Source: Homalodisca vitripennis
Taxonomy: Eukaryota; Arthropoda; Insecta; Hemiptera; Cicadellidae
NCBI RefSeq assembly: GCF_021130785.1
Contig: NC_060213.1
Location: 69,615,501 to 69,679,500, forward strand
Direction: 5' to 3'
DNA: 64,000 bases
Shown: in pieces, positions 13,633 through 23,900 of the stretch
How positions within the stretch are numbered: position 1 is the first letter of the stretch
How the letters are laid out: every line of letters starts with the position of its first letter
Notes under the pieces: model-generated
What the model saw: only the letters and a program-made list of their open reading frames with translations
Told to the model about the DNA's origin: nothing
The model's database searches: none
Made by a program: the position numbers and the translations under genes

Positions 13633-14307
13633 ATTCGATTGTATATACGTTTATTGAATTTTGAATATGATGAAATAAGAAATTGCAGATCTAAAAGTAA
13701 TACTCGTACTAAAGCTAGGACAGGTATTTCTTAAAGATCGTCGATTTTTGAAAGATAAATGCTTGATTTTAAAACATGTGAATTGATATTTAAAAGAAGT
13801 ACTCATCATTTTGTTACTAAAATACTAATAACCCCTTAATCAATCAAGTATAACTATTTTTTCACACATTTGAAGATAATATTTATCTAGATATGGCACA
13901 TTATCATCACAGATAGTTTATTTAAATTATCTTACTTATTTTAACATTAAGAATGAAAATGTTATTAATGTGTCGTGCTTCCTTACTGTCAATCTTTATC
14001 TTAGAAGTTGTAAAATTTTTCATTCATTAACTTCATAAGAATACACAGTTTTTCATTATAAGAATTAAATTTGGTAAATTTCTCATATTAACTACCTTAT
14101 AACGTGTAATTGATGGCAGAAAACAATAACTACGTGTAATTAACAAGCTGTTAGCCAAATAAGGGTTAAGGAGCCTATCCTCTAAATAATGTAATGCTAT
14201 ACTCGTATGCATAGGACTCGTTTTTTAGAGGAACTAGTATTTCAAGCATATTTATAGTTTTTGGCGTTATTTTTGGGTATAAATTATGTCTAGGATATAT
14301 GTATGTA

Positions 14308-14652
14308 TCCTAATTTTGGATGCCAAAGGAGAGAATAGATTTAGTTTTTGAAACGTAATGTACAATGTATACGTAGCTTGGGTAGATTGATTTTTAAATA
14401 GAGTAAAACAAATTTAAATTATTATAGCCACAAAAATGTATTTAATACTGAATATAAAGCGAAATGGTTGACCTAGATATAATTTTCTGCTAATATTGTT
14501 ACACTGAATTTTATTGTCTATTTATCAATCTTACTGTCACACCCCATAATTGATCTTTTTGGGTGGGACAGTAATTGTTGTTAACTTCACGCGTTAAATT
14601 TTGTCCTTTACTTCTGATAAGAAGCTGAAGAATCTATGCAACGAATTGACTT
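14308..14652 (+). repeat. ~350-bp local repeat, unit 2
   Basis: A diverged direct copy of 13284-13632, about 1.02 kb further on. It includes the same hairpin (14531-14574). Copy B has only the first unit before its sequence departs at 53546, so this second unit was either gained in A or lost in B. Confidence 0.85.
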
Positions 14653-14654
14653 CG

Positions 14655-14911
14655 TATTTTAGACTTATAGTGTTAAAAATAATAAATGAGAACTAATATT
14701 GCCCGTTACTATCTAATTATTTACATGTGATATAATATAAAACCTATACTATTTAAAATTGACTTCCTATCAGAAACAATTGTAATGTAGTGTGTGCAAT
14801 TATGTACAATAACCTAGACCTAGAATGATACTGCTGTTGTTGTAAAGCAGATTAACAGCTTTCGTGATTGGAAATGAGTTACATTGTTGATTTACCAGGA
14901 TATATGGTGTA
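14655..14911 (+). repeat. ~260-bp diverged direct repeat, unit 1
   Basis: Begins near CGTATTTTAGACTTAT and shares AAATGAGAACT, CCTAGACCTAGAATG, AAAGCAGATTAACAGCTTTC and AGGATATATGG, in that order, with 15055-15322. No coding potential. Confidence 0.8.
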
Positions 14912-15054
14912 AGCATTTAGGCAGGCAGCTATCCATTTAACATTATCATGATAAAAGACAAGAATAGGGTTCTGTGATGTTCATAAGGTCTTAGTGTGGT
15001 AAACATTTCTTCCAAAAGTAAAATCTAATATCATTTAAACTTTTAATGTACGGT

Positions 15055-15322
15055 ATTTTAGTATTTAAGACTTTTATTGTGAAAAATAACAAATGAGAAC
15101 TGATAATACCAGTTACTACGTAATTAATCATATGTGTTACACTATAAAATCCATACTATTCAAATTCTAGTCTTATTATCATACACAATAATTGTGATGT
15201 TATTGTGCTCAATTATGTACAATTACCCAGACCTAGAATGGTAACGCTCTTGCAGTAAAGCAGATTAACAGCTTTCGTGTTTGGGAATACCTTAAATTAT
15301 TGATTTGTCAGGATATATGGCG
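15055..15322 (+). repeat. ~260-bp diverged direct repeat, unit 2
   Basis: The partner of 14655-14911, 400 bp downstream, with many substitutions and small indels. It is absent from copy B of the large duplication. Confidence 0.8.
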
Positions 15323-16338
15323 TGATAAGCAGAATTTCTTTAGGCACTTAAAATATAAGTATGCCCATGAAATACTGTGTTCAGTTTCACTACTGGAAGT
15401 TTCAACATAACAATGTTACACTAAAACTTGTAATAGGTAATGGATTGTTTAATTTATTGTTGAAATTATTAAAATGTCAACTTCCATTGTATATATTTCA
15501 GTTCGGTTCTTAATGGCCCTTGGTTACTGAGTTTACTTAGCAGTAGTTAGCTAAGATTTTTTTCCCCAGGTGCTGTGAGTTGAGTTTAATATTTATTAAA
15601 TTACGAAGTAAGTTATTTATTAGGTAATTGTTCCAAATATTTCAACTATATAGCATTTAAAATGTAATAAAGGGTATTTAGAGGCAAGATAGTTTGTAGT
15701 TTTAAATTTTGAAACACCTAAAAAACTGTGAGAGAATAACAAAGCCTATTGAGAAGGCTGGGAACTCCACATCTGTTCTGATAAAACATTGTTCTGTTTT
15801 TCTAACAACTTCTTTATTATCAAATACTTTTTGTTCGATTTAAAGCAATGATATGGGTCGACAAACAGCCAAAATTTATCTTGTTAAAAGTAGTTTAGAA
15901 TACGTTAAGTTTATAGAATTTCTAAAACAAGACCACACATAGAAATCTCTATTTTTTTACTGTCCTTCAAATTAAAGTCTAATCTTTAAAATAATTCTCA
16001 CTCGAACATACAGTTGAGTGTATGGAATCACACATAATGACTGTTATTGTTTAGCGACAAGACGATAGATATGTAGTGACATGTAACAGTGTTTGTGACA
16101 TTGTCAGTCGTTTGTGACCATCGTTTAGAGAATCTGCCAAAGACGTGAAAATGAAATACAGGTCATCGTTTACTAACGTGTTATGAACGTTAGTACTTGT
16201 TATATAGAAAATTGATTTTCAAATAGTCACTTTTTTATTAGTGATTTCAGTTATTTGTTCGCTTAAGAAGAGTTTTCTTTGAAAGTATGAGACATAACTT
16301 AATTAAATACATAATTTATGATAAAAATTTGAAATATC
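15323..16338. other. AT-rich DNA unique to copy A
   Basis: No supported gene or repeat. This belongs to the 6.7-kb segment with no counterpart in copy B. Confidence 0.45.
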
Positions 16339-16341
16339 CAA

Positions 16342-16431
16342 TATGATGGAGCACCTCCACATTACGGATTTCCTAATGTATTTATAAAACACCTTATCGA
16401 TTTATTTTATCCAGTGGCTTTCAAGGTTACA
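16342..16431 (+). pseudogene. Scrap of a Tc1/mariner-type transposase
   Basis: About 28 codons read on the plus strand include IQYDGAPPHYG, the second-aspartate motif of IS630/Tc1/mariner transposases (compare FQHDGVPPHF in the intact copy at 1314-2369), then FPNVFIKHLID before a stop. No other part of the protein is recognisable around it, so it is a short decayed fragment just outside the 3' end of the LINE. Confidence 0.6.
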
Positions 16432-16555
16432 TAACTTATTAGCATTAGATTATGTTTTCTAAGTTAGAGTAAAGACAATGTGCATAAATAAAAACCACAA
16501 GGCGTATTCGAATTTAGATACCAAAATATATAAGAAATTCAATGTGTTCTACAGG

Positions 16556-16573
16556 AATAATAATAATAATAAT
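16556..16573 (-). repeat. (ATT)n tail of the LINE
   Basis: Six AAT units on the plus strand, directly next to TCTTTATTG, which is CAATAAAGA on the element strand. This is the likely 3' tail with its polyadenylation-like signal. Confidence 0.8.
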
Positions 16574-16772
16574 TCTTTATTGCAGTAAAACAATTAACAT
16601 AATTGCATTGCAAGCGTCATTTCAACATTTGGATTTAAAAATCTATAAACTAAAACCTATCTTAACATAGGCACAGTTAATTCCACATACTCATGTGTGA
16701 ACCTAACAATATATTGTATTTTGCATGTTTTGGATATCAGAAAAGGATAAATAGAATAATAATAATAAAATA

Positions 16773-17633
16773 TTAATTTTCATCCCAGCGGCCCATCGTA
16801 AATTCATCAACGGAGTAAAATGCCTTTGACAACAAAAAGTGTCTTAATCGAGATTTGAATTTTTTGGGTTCATTAATTCGTTTGAGATCTCCAGGAAGCT
16901 TATTGATTAACTTGACACCCATTTGAGATGGTAAGTGTTCGAACATAGCCGTTCTATGCTGTTCTGTCCTGAAATTGTTCCTGCCTCTGGTCTCGTACTG
17001 ATGGACGTCCCTGCCCTGAACCAGTTCACATTTGAATCGGCAGTACAGGGTAACGTCGAGAATATAGAGGCTGGGTAAGGTTAGAAATCCAAGCTCCCTG
17101 AAGGCAATTTTACACGACTCTCTGGGTTTTAATTTCGAAATTATTCGAACAGCTTTCTTTTGTGTTCTAAATACTCTGTCAAATTTGTATTTAGAACCGC
17201 TGCCCCATAGTCTCAAACCGTAGGTCAAATGTGGATGTACTGTGCCAAAGTAGGCAGTTTTCAGTACATCAAACGAGCAGAATTTTGCTAGATTGCATAA
17301 GACATAAGTGCCTGAGGCAATCTTTGAGCAAACTCTGTCAATGTGATCGCTCCAGGTCAGTCCCCTGTCCAGGTACATCCCCAGAAACTTGGTGGATTCG
17401 GCTTCATCTAAGATAGCTTCATTCGCCATCACAATTGGTCTGTATTCGTCTTCTTGTTGACGGAGACAAAATTTTATTACGTTAGTTTTGGCATAGTTAG
17501 TATTTAGATTTATCTTTGAAAAGTGCTCGATGCATGCGTTTAGTTCAATAAAGGCTTTGATCTCAAGATCTTGTTTCGTACTTGATCTGATGCAGAGAGT
17601 CGTATCGTCCGCATATTGAATCACCTCTCCATT
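16773..17633 (-). pseudogene. LINE ORF2, C-terminal part of reverse transcriptase
   Basis: Continues in the same reading frame after the in-frame TAA at 17634-17636. Three codons in, it reads VIQYADDTTL, the polymerase motif C with both catalytic aspartates (codons about 17613-17608). The thumb region follows, with SDHI, then KFLGMYLD, LRLWG and the YETRGRNNFR C-terminal block, ending at a stop at 16773-16775. Apart from the upstream stop, this part is open for about 283 codons. There is no RNase H domain, as expected for CR1-like elements. Confidence 0.9.
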
Positions 17634-18854
17634 TTAAATTGATGAATTCAATCTGTTGACGTAAATGAGAAAAAGTATGGGCCCCAAAATTGAACCCTGG
17701 GGAACACCGTACTGCATTTTTACTTTGCCTGACAGGGTGTTCGCGATCTGCACACACTGCTCTCTGCCACTGAGGTATGACGAAAGCCATTTATGCGGCT
17801 GACCTCGAACACCACATGTCCATAACTGATGCAACAATGTCCCATGATGCACACAGTCAAAGGCCCTTGAAAGGCCGAGAAATATGCTGAGCACTTGTTC
17901 TCGCCTCTCCAAGCCATCAACAACACAGTCAATGAGTTTTGTTACAGCATCACTCGTCGATTTATTTTTCCTGAATCCGTACTGCTCAGGGTTAAGAATT
18001 TCAAACTGTTCAAGAAAACCTTCAAGCCTTCTAATGAAAACCTTTTCGAAAATTTTGCTCATGACAGGAAGAATGGATACAGGACGGTAATTACCTGCGA
18101 TGCAAGGATCATCCTTTTTAAAGATCGGAACCACTCTTGCTGTCTTCAAAGCTGAAGGGAAAACGCCTTGGGCGAAGGACAGATTTATCAATTTAGTAAG
18201 TGGTGTCAAAATGTGCTTGAAGCAACGCTTGATCAGCCACACGGACATTCCGTTGATGTCGCTGGACTTCTTCGGCTTGAGGTCTCTCAAGACGACTGCC
18301 ATCTCCACCTCCCCCACAGGAAACAGAACCATGGAAGAGACCGGTCTCACTACTACATTTTCTACAAGATTGTCACAACTGAAAGATGTGCTTGGTACAG
18401 CCACAGTCGAAAAAAAATTATTAAATTCGCTAGCCACTAGAAGTGGGTCGTCTGTTAATTTACCGTCAATTTTTAGTTTCGGATTTGATTGTTTTGAGTT
18501 ATTTGTTTGTGATGTAACGCTTTTTATTACTTTCCACGCACTTTTTGAAAAATTTTCTGCGTTCTCCAATTTTTGTTCAATATCTCGTGCTTTAGCGGCT
18601 TTTATTTCCTTGCGATAATTTTGTTTAAATGTTCTATAAAAATTTTTGAAGTTTTCGTTATTTGATTTTAAATAAATTGAATGGTAAAATTTGAGCCTTT
18701 CTCTCAAGTAGAGAATATCCTGAGTAATCCAGGCATTACTCTTCCTATGAGATCGCTCCTTTATCATTCTATATGGGCAAGTAATATTTAAGTAATAATT
18801 AAGGCAGTCATTGAACGCAGTGAATGCTTCCTCTACGTGTTCAAAAGCATCCAC
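17634..18854 (-). pseudogene. LINE ORF2, N-terminal part of reverse transcriptase, catalytic Asp lost
   Basis: The 406-codon open stretch holds the linker after the endonuclease and RT motifs including GNYRPVSILPVMSKIFEKV (residues 254-272), QYGFRKNKST (291-300) and YGVPQGSILGPILFLIYVN (382-400). In motif A it reads FLGLSRAFDC, where the family has FLDLS(K/R)AFD: the metal-binding aspartate is Gly327, from codon GGC at 17874-17876, one transition away from GAC. A TAA at 17634-17636 then cuts it off just before the YADD motif. It is in the same frame as the endonuclease part, separated by a TAA at 18897-18899. Both changes predict no active polymerase. Confidence 0.92.
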
Positions 18855-18896
18855 AAATGACCAAGATCTGTTGAGAATTTTAATGTTTTCATTTTT

Positions 18897-20561
18897 TTAA
18901 TCTCTTTTAAATTTTGCTGAAGAGGGTTCGTATTTAGGATTGAATTGTTTGATTACAGTCTCCTGTGCGAAATGGTCAGAGATGGCCGCGTCGAGAACTG
19001 TAACAGAGACGCCCGGAAAGTTTGTGATGACGTTGTCGATGGCCGTACTCGACCTGGCAGTCACTCGAGTTGGTGTGTTCACGGACCAGACTAAGTCAAA
19101 AGAAGTGAGAACATCGCGAAACCGCTGGGTTTGAGGGTTGGTGTGGTCTAATACATCAATGTTGAAATCACCAGTAATTATAAATTTTAATGCCTTGGAA
19201 CGTAACAAATTTAGAAGGGACTCGAATTGTTCAAAAAATGTTGTGAAGCATCCGTTCGGGGATCTATATACGCCAATTATTACAAGTTTTCCAGAAAAAT
19301 TTAGACTGATTTGTATACCTTCCGCTTCAAAGTCCAACTCACTAGTGCGGTCAACTCTGAAGGGTTGGAATACCAGTTTCGATTTGACAAAAATTGCCAC
19401 ACCTCCCCCTTTGTATTGCGTTCGATTAAATATAGTTGCCAATTGATAATTGTCAATTCTGAACAGAGCAGCATTTTCAGGTGTGAAACCATGCTCAGAG
19501 ATAATGAAAATATCAGGTTGCAGTTCGTCCGCCATGAGCGATAGCTCCTTAATTTTTTTGGATGCAATCTGTGCATTTTGATGCAACACTGAAAGTGTTT
19601 GTAAAGAATTTTGAATTTTGTTGTTAAATTTTGATTTGGAATTTGAAAAATGTTTTTGAGTATCCAGTGCTGATATCCCTAGGTTACTGTCGTAGTCATT
19701 AGAGGTGGAAAGTTTTTTGTTTTTTTTCACACTATTCTTTGTCGTCTTGACCGCGTCAGCAAAAGTCTCGTATGGCAGCGTGCGAGGTTCGATTACGCCA
19801 GCCGACGAAGACTTCCGGCCAGCAGAGGATTGTCTTCGGGTGTCTGTAGGAGGCGAAGACTGCGCTGCACCAGGAATGTGACCTAGCTCCTGCATGCATT
19901 GTATCAGGTGCCTTGCCAGGAGTTGCTTACTTTTGGTTTTTAAATGCATCCCGTGTCTTGTAAATGCACCCCTTCTAATAAGGTTGAAGTCTAACACCAC
20001 TGCCCCACTATGCCTAGCGCACAGTTCTTCAATATAGGCGTTGACTAGTTTCGTCTCCTTATTTATTGGATGGTCAGTTGGCAGGTCGTGTCGGTGGGGC
20101 AGAGTTAAGACAATCACCTTAGCAGTTTTCAGCTTGGCAGTGATGCAGAGCTCCAAATGCCTATAAATATTGTACTGCTGCCCAGCTGCAAGATCGTTGG
20201 TTCCCGCTATGAGAACATAGCAACTGCCAGGTGGAGGGGTAGCATCAGAATTCACGGTCTGCAGCTTTGCTCCCGGCCTGCAGGCTCCCTCCACTGTAGT
20301 ATCCCTGGTCACCATGCTCTGAACTAGTTCGGCAATATTTCGGCCATGGCTATCACCGTTGATCCAAACCGTATGGAAAGGCAGTGATGCTTTTGTTTTA
20401 AAAACGGGTTGCTGAGCCTTCTTCCTCGGAGCTGTATTCGGTCGCCGCTCGAGTTTCGGTCCTGTATAATTTTTATTTTTGTTTCCGCTTTCCTGGATAT
20501 CAGTCTTCAGAGCAGCAAACCTGTTGTTTATTTGGAGTGGTCTTCCTTTACCACGCTGCAC
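18897..20561 (-). CDS. LINE ORF2, SGNH/GDSL-like domain plus endonuclease
   Basis: A 554-codon frame. Residues about 66-225 look like an SGNH-hydrolase fold: GDSHGR at 69-74 (block I), AGTND at 119-123 (block III) and TRHGMHL at 201-207 (block V, with HxxH where the usual DxxH is expected). Esterase-type domains are known in CR1-like LINE proteins. Residues about 323-535 are an endonuclease/exonuclease/phosphatase domain with N330, E356 (ISEHGF), YRSP, D465/N467 (TGDFNID), TAIDN (506-510) and SDH (528-530), all catalytic positions kept. The frame ends with TAA at 18897-18899 inside an A-rich run; reading on in the same frame enters the RT part, so this stop breaks a longer ORF2. The first codon is GTG at 20561 and the frame is open upstream, overlapping ORF1. 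Confidence 0.88.
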   Translation of the reverse strand: MQRGKGRPLQINNRFAALKTDIQESGNKNKNYTGPKLERRPNTAPRKKAQQPVFKTKASLPFHTVWINGDSHGRNIAELVQSMVTRDTTVEGACRPGAKLQTVNSDATPPPGSCYVLIAGTNDLAAGQQYNIYRHLELCITAKLKTAKVIVLTLPHRHDLPTDHPINKETKLVNAYIEELCARHSGAVVLDFNLIRRGAFTRHGMHLKTKSKQLLARHLIQCMQELGHIPGAAQSSPPTDTRRQSSAGRKSSSAGVIEPRTLPYETFADAVKTTKNSVKKNKKLSTSNDYDSNLGISALDTQKHFSNSKSKFNNKIQNSLQTLSVLHQNAQIASKKIKELSLMADELQPDIFIISEHGFTPENAALFRIDNYQLATIFNRTQYKGGGVAIFVKSKLVFQPFRVDRTSELDFEAEGIQISLNFSGKLVIIGVYRSPNGCFTTFFEQFESLLNLLRSKALKFIITGDFNIDVLDHTNPQTQRFRDVLTSFDLVWSVNTPTRVTARSSTAIDNVITNFPGVSVTVLDAAISDHFAQETVIKQFNPKYEPSSAKFKRD

Positions 20562-20962
20562 CGTCCACTCGGATCCACCATCCTCCCCTCCACACTTGCC
20601 ACACCTTGTCCCCCCAGAGACCGCAGCTCGGCCTCAAGCACTTCCACTGTGGTCCTCAGGTTGTTGATATCAGCACGGCCATTTACACACTGCTCTTCCA
20701 TACATATAGCTGGCAAATCACACTGCGTCCCGAAGTCAGCCACCGACGCACGAGGTGTCATGACAGACTGTGGCGAGTTTACAACAAATATTTCGTCTGT
20801 GTACTGCAACAGTCGCTTATCGTTTTCTATTGTATGGTCTATGACATGACGTAGTTGTTCTTTCAGTTCAGCAATCTTTTCCTGAAGAATGGAGTTTTCC
20901 TTTACCATCAGAGCAACTTGCATAGTTTTCCACATTTCAGGGGGCTTACGGTAGGTTAGCAC
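20528..20962 (-). CDS. LINE ORF1-like coiled-coil fragment
   Basis: A 144-codon frame with a heptad-like stretch (NSILQEKIAELKEQLRHVID, about residues 25-44) and a second leucine-rich helix (NNLRTTVEVLEAELRSL, about 100-116). Two coiled coils are typical of LINE ORF1 proteins that bind RNA and oligomerise. The start is uncertain: the first ATG is at codon 10 (20935), and the frame is open for only six more codons above GTG at 20962 before TGA, suggesting 5' truncation. It overlaps the SGNH/endonuclease frame by 34 nt in a different register. The upstream reading of that second frame continues sensibly (SEWTVQRGKGRP), so a single-base frameshift in an originally fused ORF is as likely as two separate ORFs. 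Confidence 0.7.
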   Translation of the reverse strand: MLTYRKPPEMWKTMQVALMVKENSILQEKIAELKEQLRHVIDHTIENDKRLLQYTDEIFVVNSPQSVMTPRASVADFGTQCDLPAICMEEQCVNGRADINNLRTTVEVLEAELRSLGGQGVASVEGRMVDPSGRCSVVKEDHSK

Positions 20963-20980
20963 ATTGTCAGGCCGTCTAAA

Positions 20981-23900
20981 TCAATAAATTTAAGCATATT
21001 TTGCGAAAACACTCATGAGACTATGGCGATGGAATTTTATAAACATTTATACTTGTATAACCGAATGATAAATCTTTATAATATACAATAATTATTAATC
21101 TAAATGAGTTTGAATTTTATTAATCTGTTCATAACTTGTCACTTCTTAAAAATTAAAAGCATAAGGATACTTTGTACATGATTTAGTTACATTTTTTATT
21201 GGCTTGTAATTACAATCTTTAAGATTAGTCGTTGATTTTTTATAAAGAGCTTTAAACCAAAGGGTACATTCAAGGGCGTTTATTCTTTAAAATGATAATT
21301 TGGACTAAAAGTGTATTATCATCGGGGCAGGGCAATCTGATACTAATATAAAGGGTTTTGTACTCTAAGAGTTACAAGGAGTTTGCTTTTTCTAGTCGTT
21401 TTTAAGTTCTTATGAAGTATACGTATTTTTAATTACTACGTATATGGAATATAAAGATAATCTATTGATTATTTACATTTTATTAATAATACTAAAGTGT
21501 TCTTAATTTACTCTAAATTACAAACTAAAATAATAATACCATATACTTTTCATGCACAGCAAATGGAGAATTTTTAATAAATAAAAACAGAAAGCTCTCC
21601 TTCAATAATAAAATTTAAATTAAAGGTTTCATTATGATTAATAAATTATTTTAAACATTCCATTATGCCATATTGTGTGGTAATAAAATATTCTTCAAAC
21701 TCATGAAGAAAGTTTTTCTTTAATGTACTGCATTGTTTCGATCAACTTTTCCTCTCTCTATGTGTTCGAAAATACTTGGCCAAAAGAGTATTTAAACAAG
21801 TTTTATCAATATTAATATTAAGAAAGCTTACATGGATCTCAAGAAAAACGACGTTGAGGATAGTGAAAATCACTGTAATAATATCCCTATCTATTTCCTA
21901 CCACGGTTCGTGGATCTAAGCCCAAAAGTTAGTACATGACAAGTGCTGCAGCGGGATTAAAGTGTTTGGAAAACTCCCAATAACCACAACATATTCTGAC
22001 TTATATATAAAGATTATAAAAAAATTATATGAAGTTATTTTCCTGCAGAAAAGGTATTTTACATTCCTGTATTGTTTATGAACACTAAATAACTTAAAAT
22101 AAGCAAACCAGCCATTATCCAGAACAATATTTACCACTTCGTACCTGGACACTATTTAGGTTGTAAGGGAAGTTTATAGGGGATCCATGCCTGGTTGAGT
22201 AACTTTAATTATTCTATATCTTGTTACTATCAAATATTCAACTCCTACACATATGGGCCTTATACTTGACTTCTTTTGTTATGGATGTTTATTCTGTATA
22301 CGTACAAAATATTGCATATGTTATTTTTTTCTGAAAGCTTATTGACTATTTTCTTCTTTCAATATTTATCAAACCAACCTATGTATACACTTTAAACTTG
22401 ATGTTAATTTTTCATTAGCTTGATTGCACGCTGAATATATCGTTATGTAAATTTGAGATGATCTCCTTTTTCACAGCTGATCATCGATACAGAAAATATA
22501 ATTCAGAAATATTTCTTAAGCACTGTTCCTGACTAATCGATGGCAAGACCTAGTACTACCACTGATGGGACAGAACAAATACGATTAAATGTTCTGATTG
22601 GTATCGTCAGTGAGACGGTTGGTTTTTGAGTTTTTATAAGCCAGTACCGTAACATTCTAAGCAGATTTATGTAACAGAAACACACCTGCCGTAACACATA
22701 ATTCTGTCAGCAATATTACTACTTAGTGCGCTATACGCAATTCGTAAGCACTTAACGCTGTGATGCTCTTAAAATTATTTAATTTATTAAAATTAGTTAG
22801 ATTAACTAAAGCACAATTTCTACATAGTTCACCACATAAACATACTCCCACACAAATTTACGGAACAAATTGTTATAAACTACAATTATAAATTAAAACT
22901 TTACCATATTACGGCTCTTATGATATGGTAAATATATTACAAACTTAACGCTGTTGAATATGTAAAGTGGCTTACCATGTCTGGGAGGCTAAGAGCTCGA
23001 AATGAAACCACGTTCTATCTCTTGTAGCAGCGTAAGTGTGTACACAATTTACACTTCAAACTGTTATTAAAAATTTAAGATGGCTGTTATAGGGTAATAA
23101 ATGAAATTGTGTTATGTTTAATAATTTTTAATTTTGCTATCTCAAATCTCAGAAACGGTACTAAATTTTTTCCCAAACAAAACCGTTACATCTTTTATAA
23201 AACTATGAGCAAGACACAAGAAACTAAAGTCCTGTTGTTTATTTAGGATTCAATACGTATTTCCATAGGAATAATAATGTTTTATTGCCATTATCGTAAT
23301 AACATTCGTTCCTAGAAACGTGAACTGTGTCTTTTACGTGTGACGTACGGTTTTTACAGTGAAGGGATGCCTGCGAATCAGAATAAGGTGTCAATATTTT
23401 GTCTGACTGACATGAAATTTGGATGTTACTCAAACATAATACTACATTAAGGAGATATCTATTTAAATTTCTAATTTAATATACCCATCCTAATGGGCCA
23501 CTAGCCTTTACGACGTCCTCACATCAAAGAGAATTATGAGTATATTGGGTGCAGTAGTACTCGGTAACACTGATAAATTTTAAAGTAACGGAGAGAAGAT
23601 TAGAAAATATTTCAACTCAGATCCACTGTCTCAAACAATTAATTGCATTTTATTCATTGGAAATAATTGAAATTATAAATGTTTTAATTGCATCATATAA
23701 TCTTGCCACTGAGCTCTCATATATTCTAGTAAAATACAGAAGTTAATGTTTATATATATATATTGAAAACAATTTAAAAATAAATCAAACTTCATACTTC
23801 CAAATTGGGCATAGCAAATGGAGCACAGGTTTGTCTTAACAGGGTAAAAGATTTTTTAATTAATTTAATTTGTACTATTATGATTGTATTATTAGGTTGA

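Larger units (their letters stand above)
16556..20980 (-). mobile_element. CR1-like non-LTR retrotransposon (LINE), minus strand
   Basis: The element runs from about 20980 (5' side) down to 16556 (3' side). In order it has a coiled-coil ORF1 piece, an SGNH/GDSL-like domain, an apurinic-type endonuclease, a reverse transcriptase and a 3' UTR. The 3' end shows AATAAAG followed by about six ATT repeats, the microsatellite-type tail seen in CR1/L2-like LINEs rather than poly(A). ORF1 has no upstream ATG and the frame is closed by TGA just above it, so the 5' end is probably truncated near 20977. No target-site duplication is evident. Nothing of it is present at the matching place in copy B. The clade beyond CR1/Jockey-like is not determined. 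Confidence 0.9.

Noticed and set aside
18100..18618. 172-codon plus-strand frame and several shorter ones across 16.8-20.9 kb
   Set aside because: They are antisense shadows of the minus-strand LINE ORFs, whose motifs are clear.
16556..20980. Target-site duplication around the LINE
   Set aside because: Sequence next to the 3' tail (TTCTACAGG) and next to the 5' end (CAATAAATTTAAG) share no convincing direct repeat.
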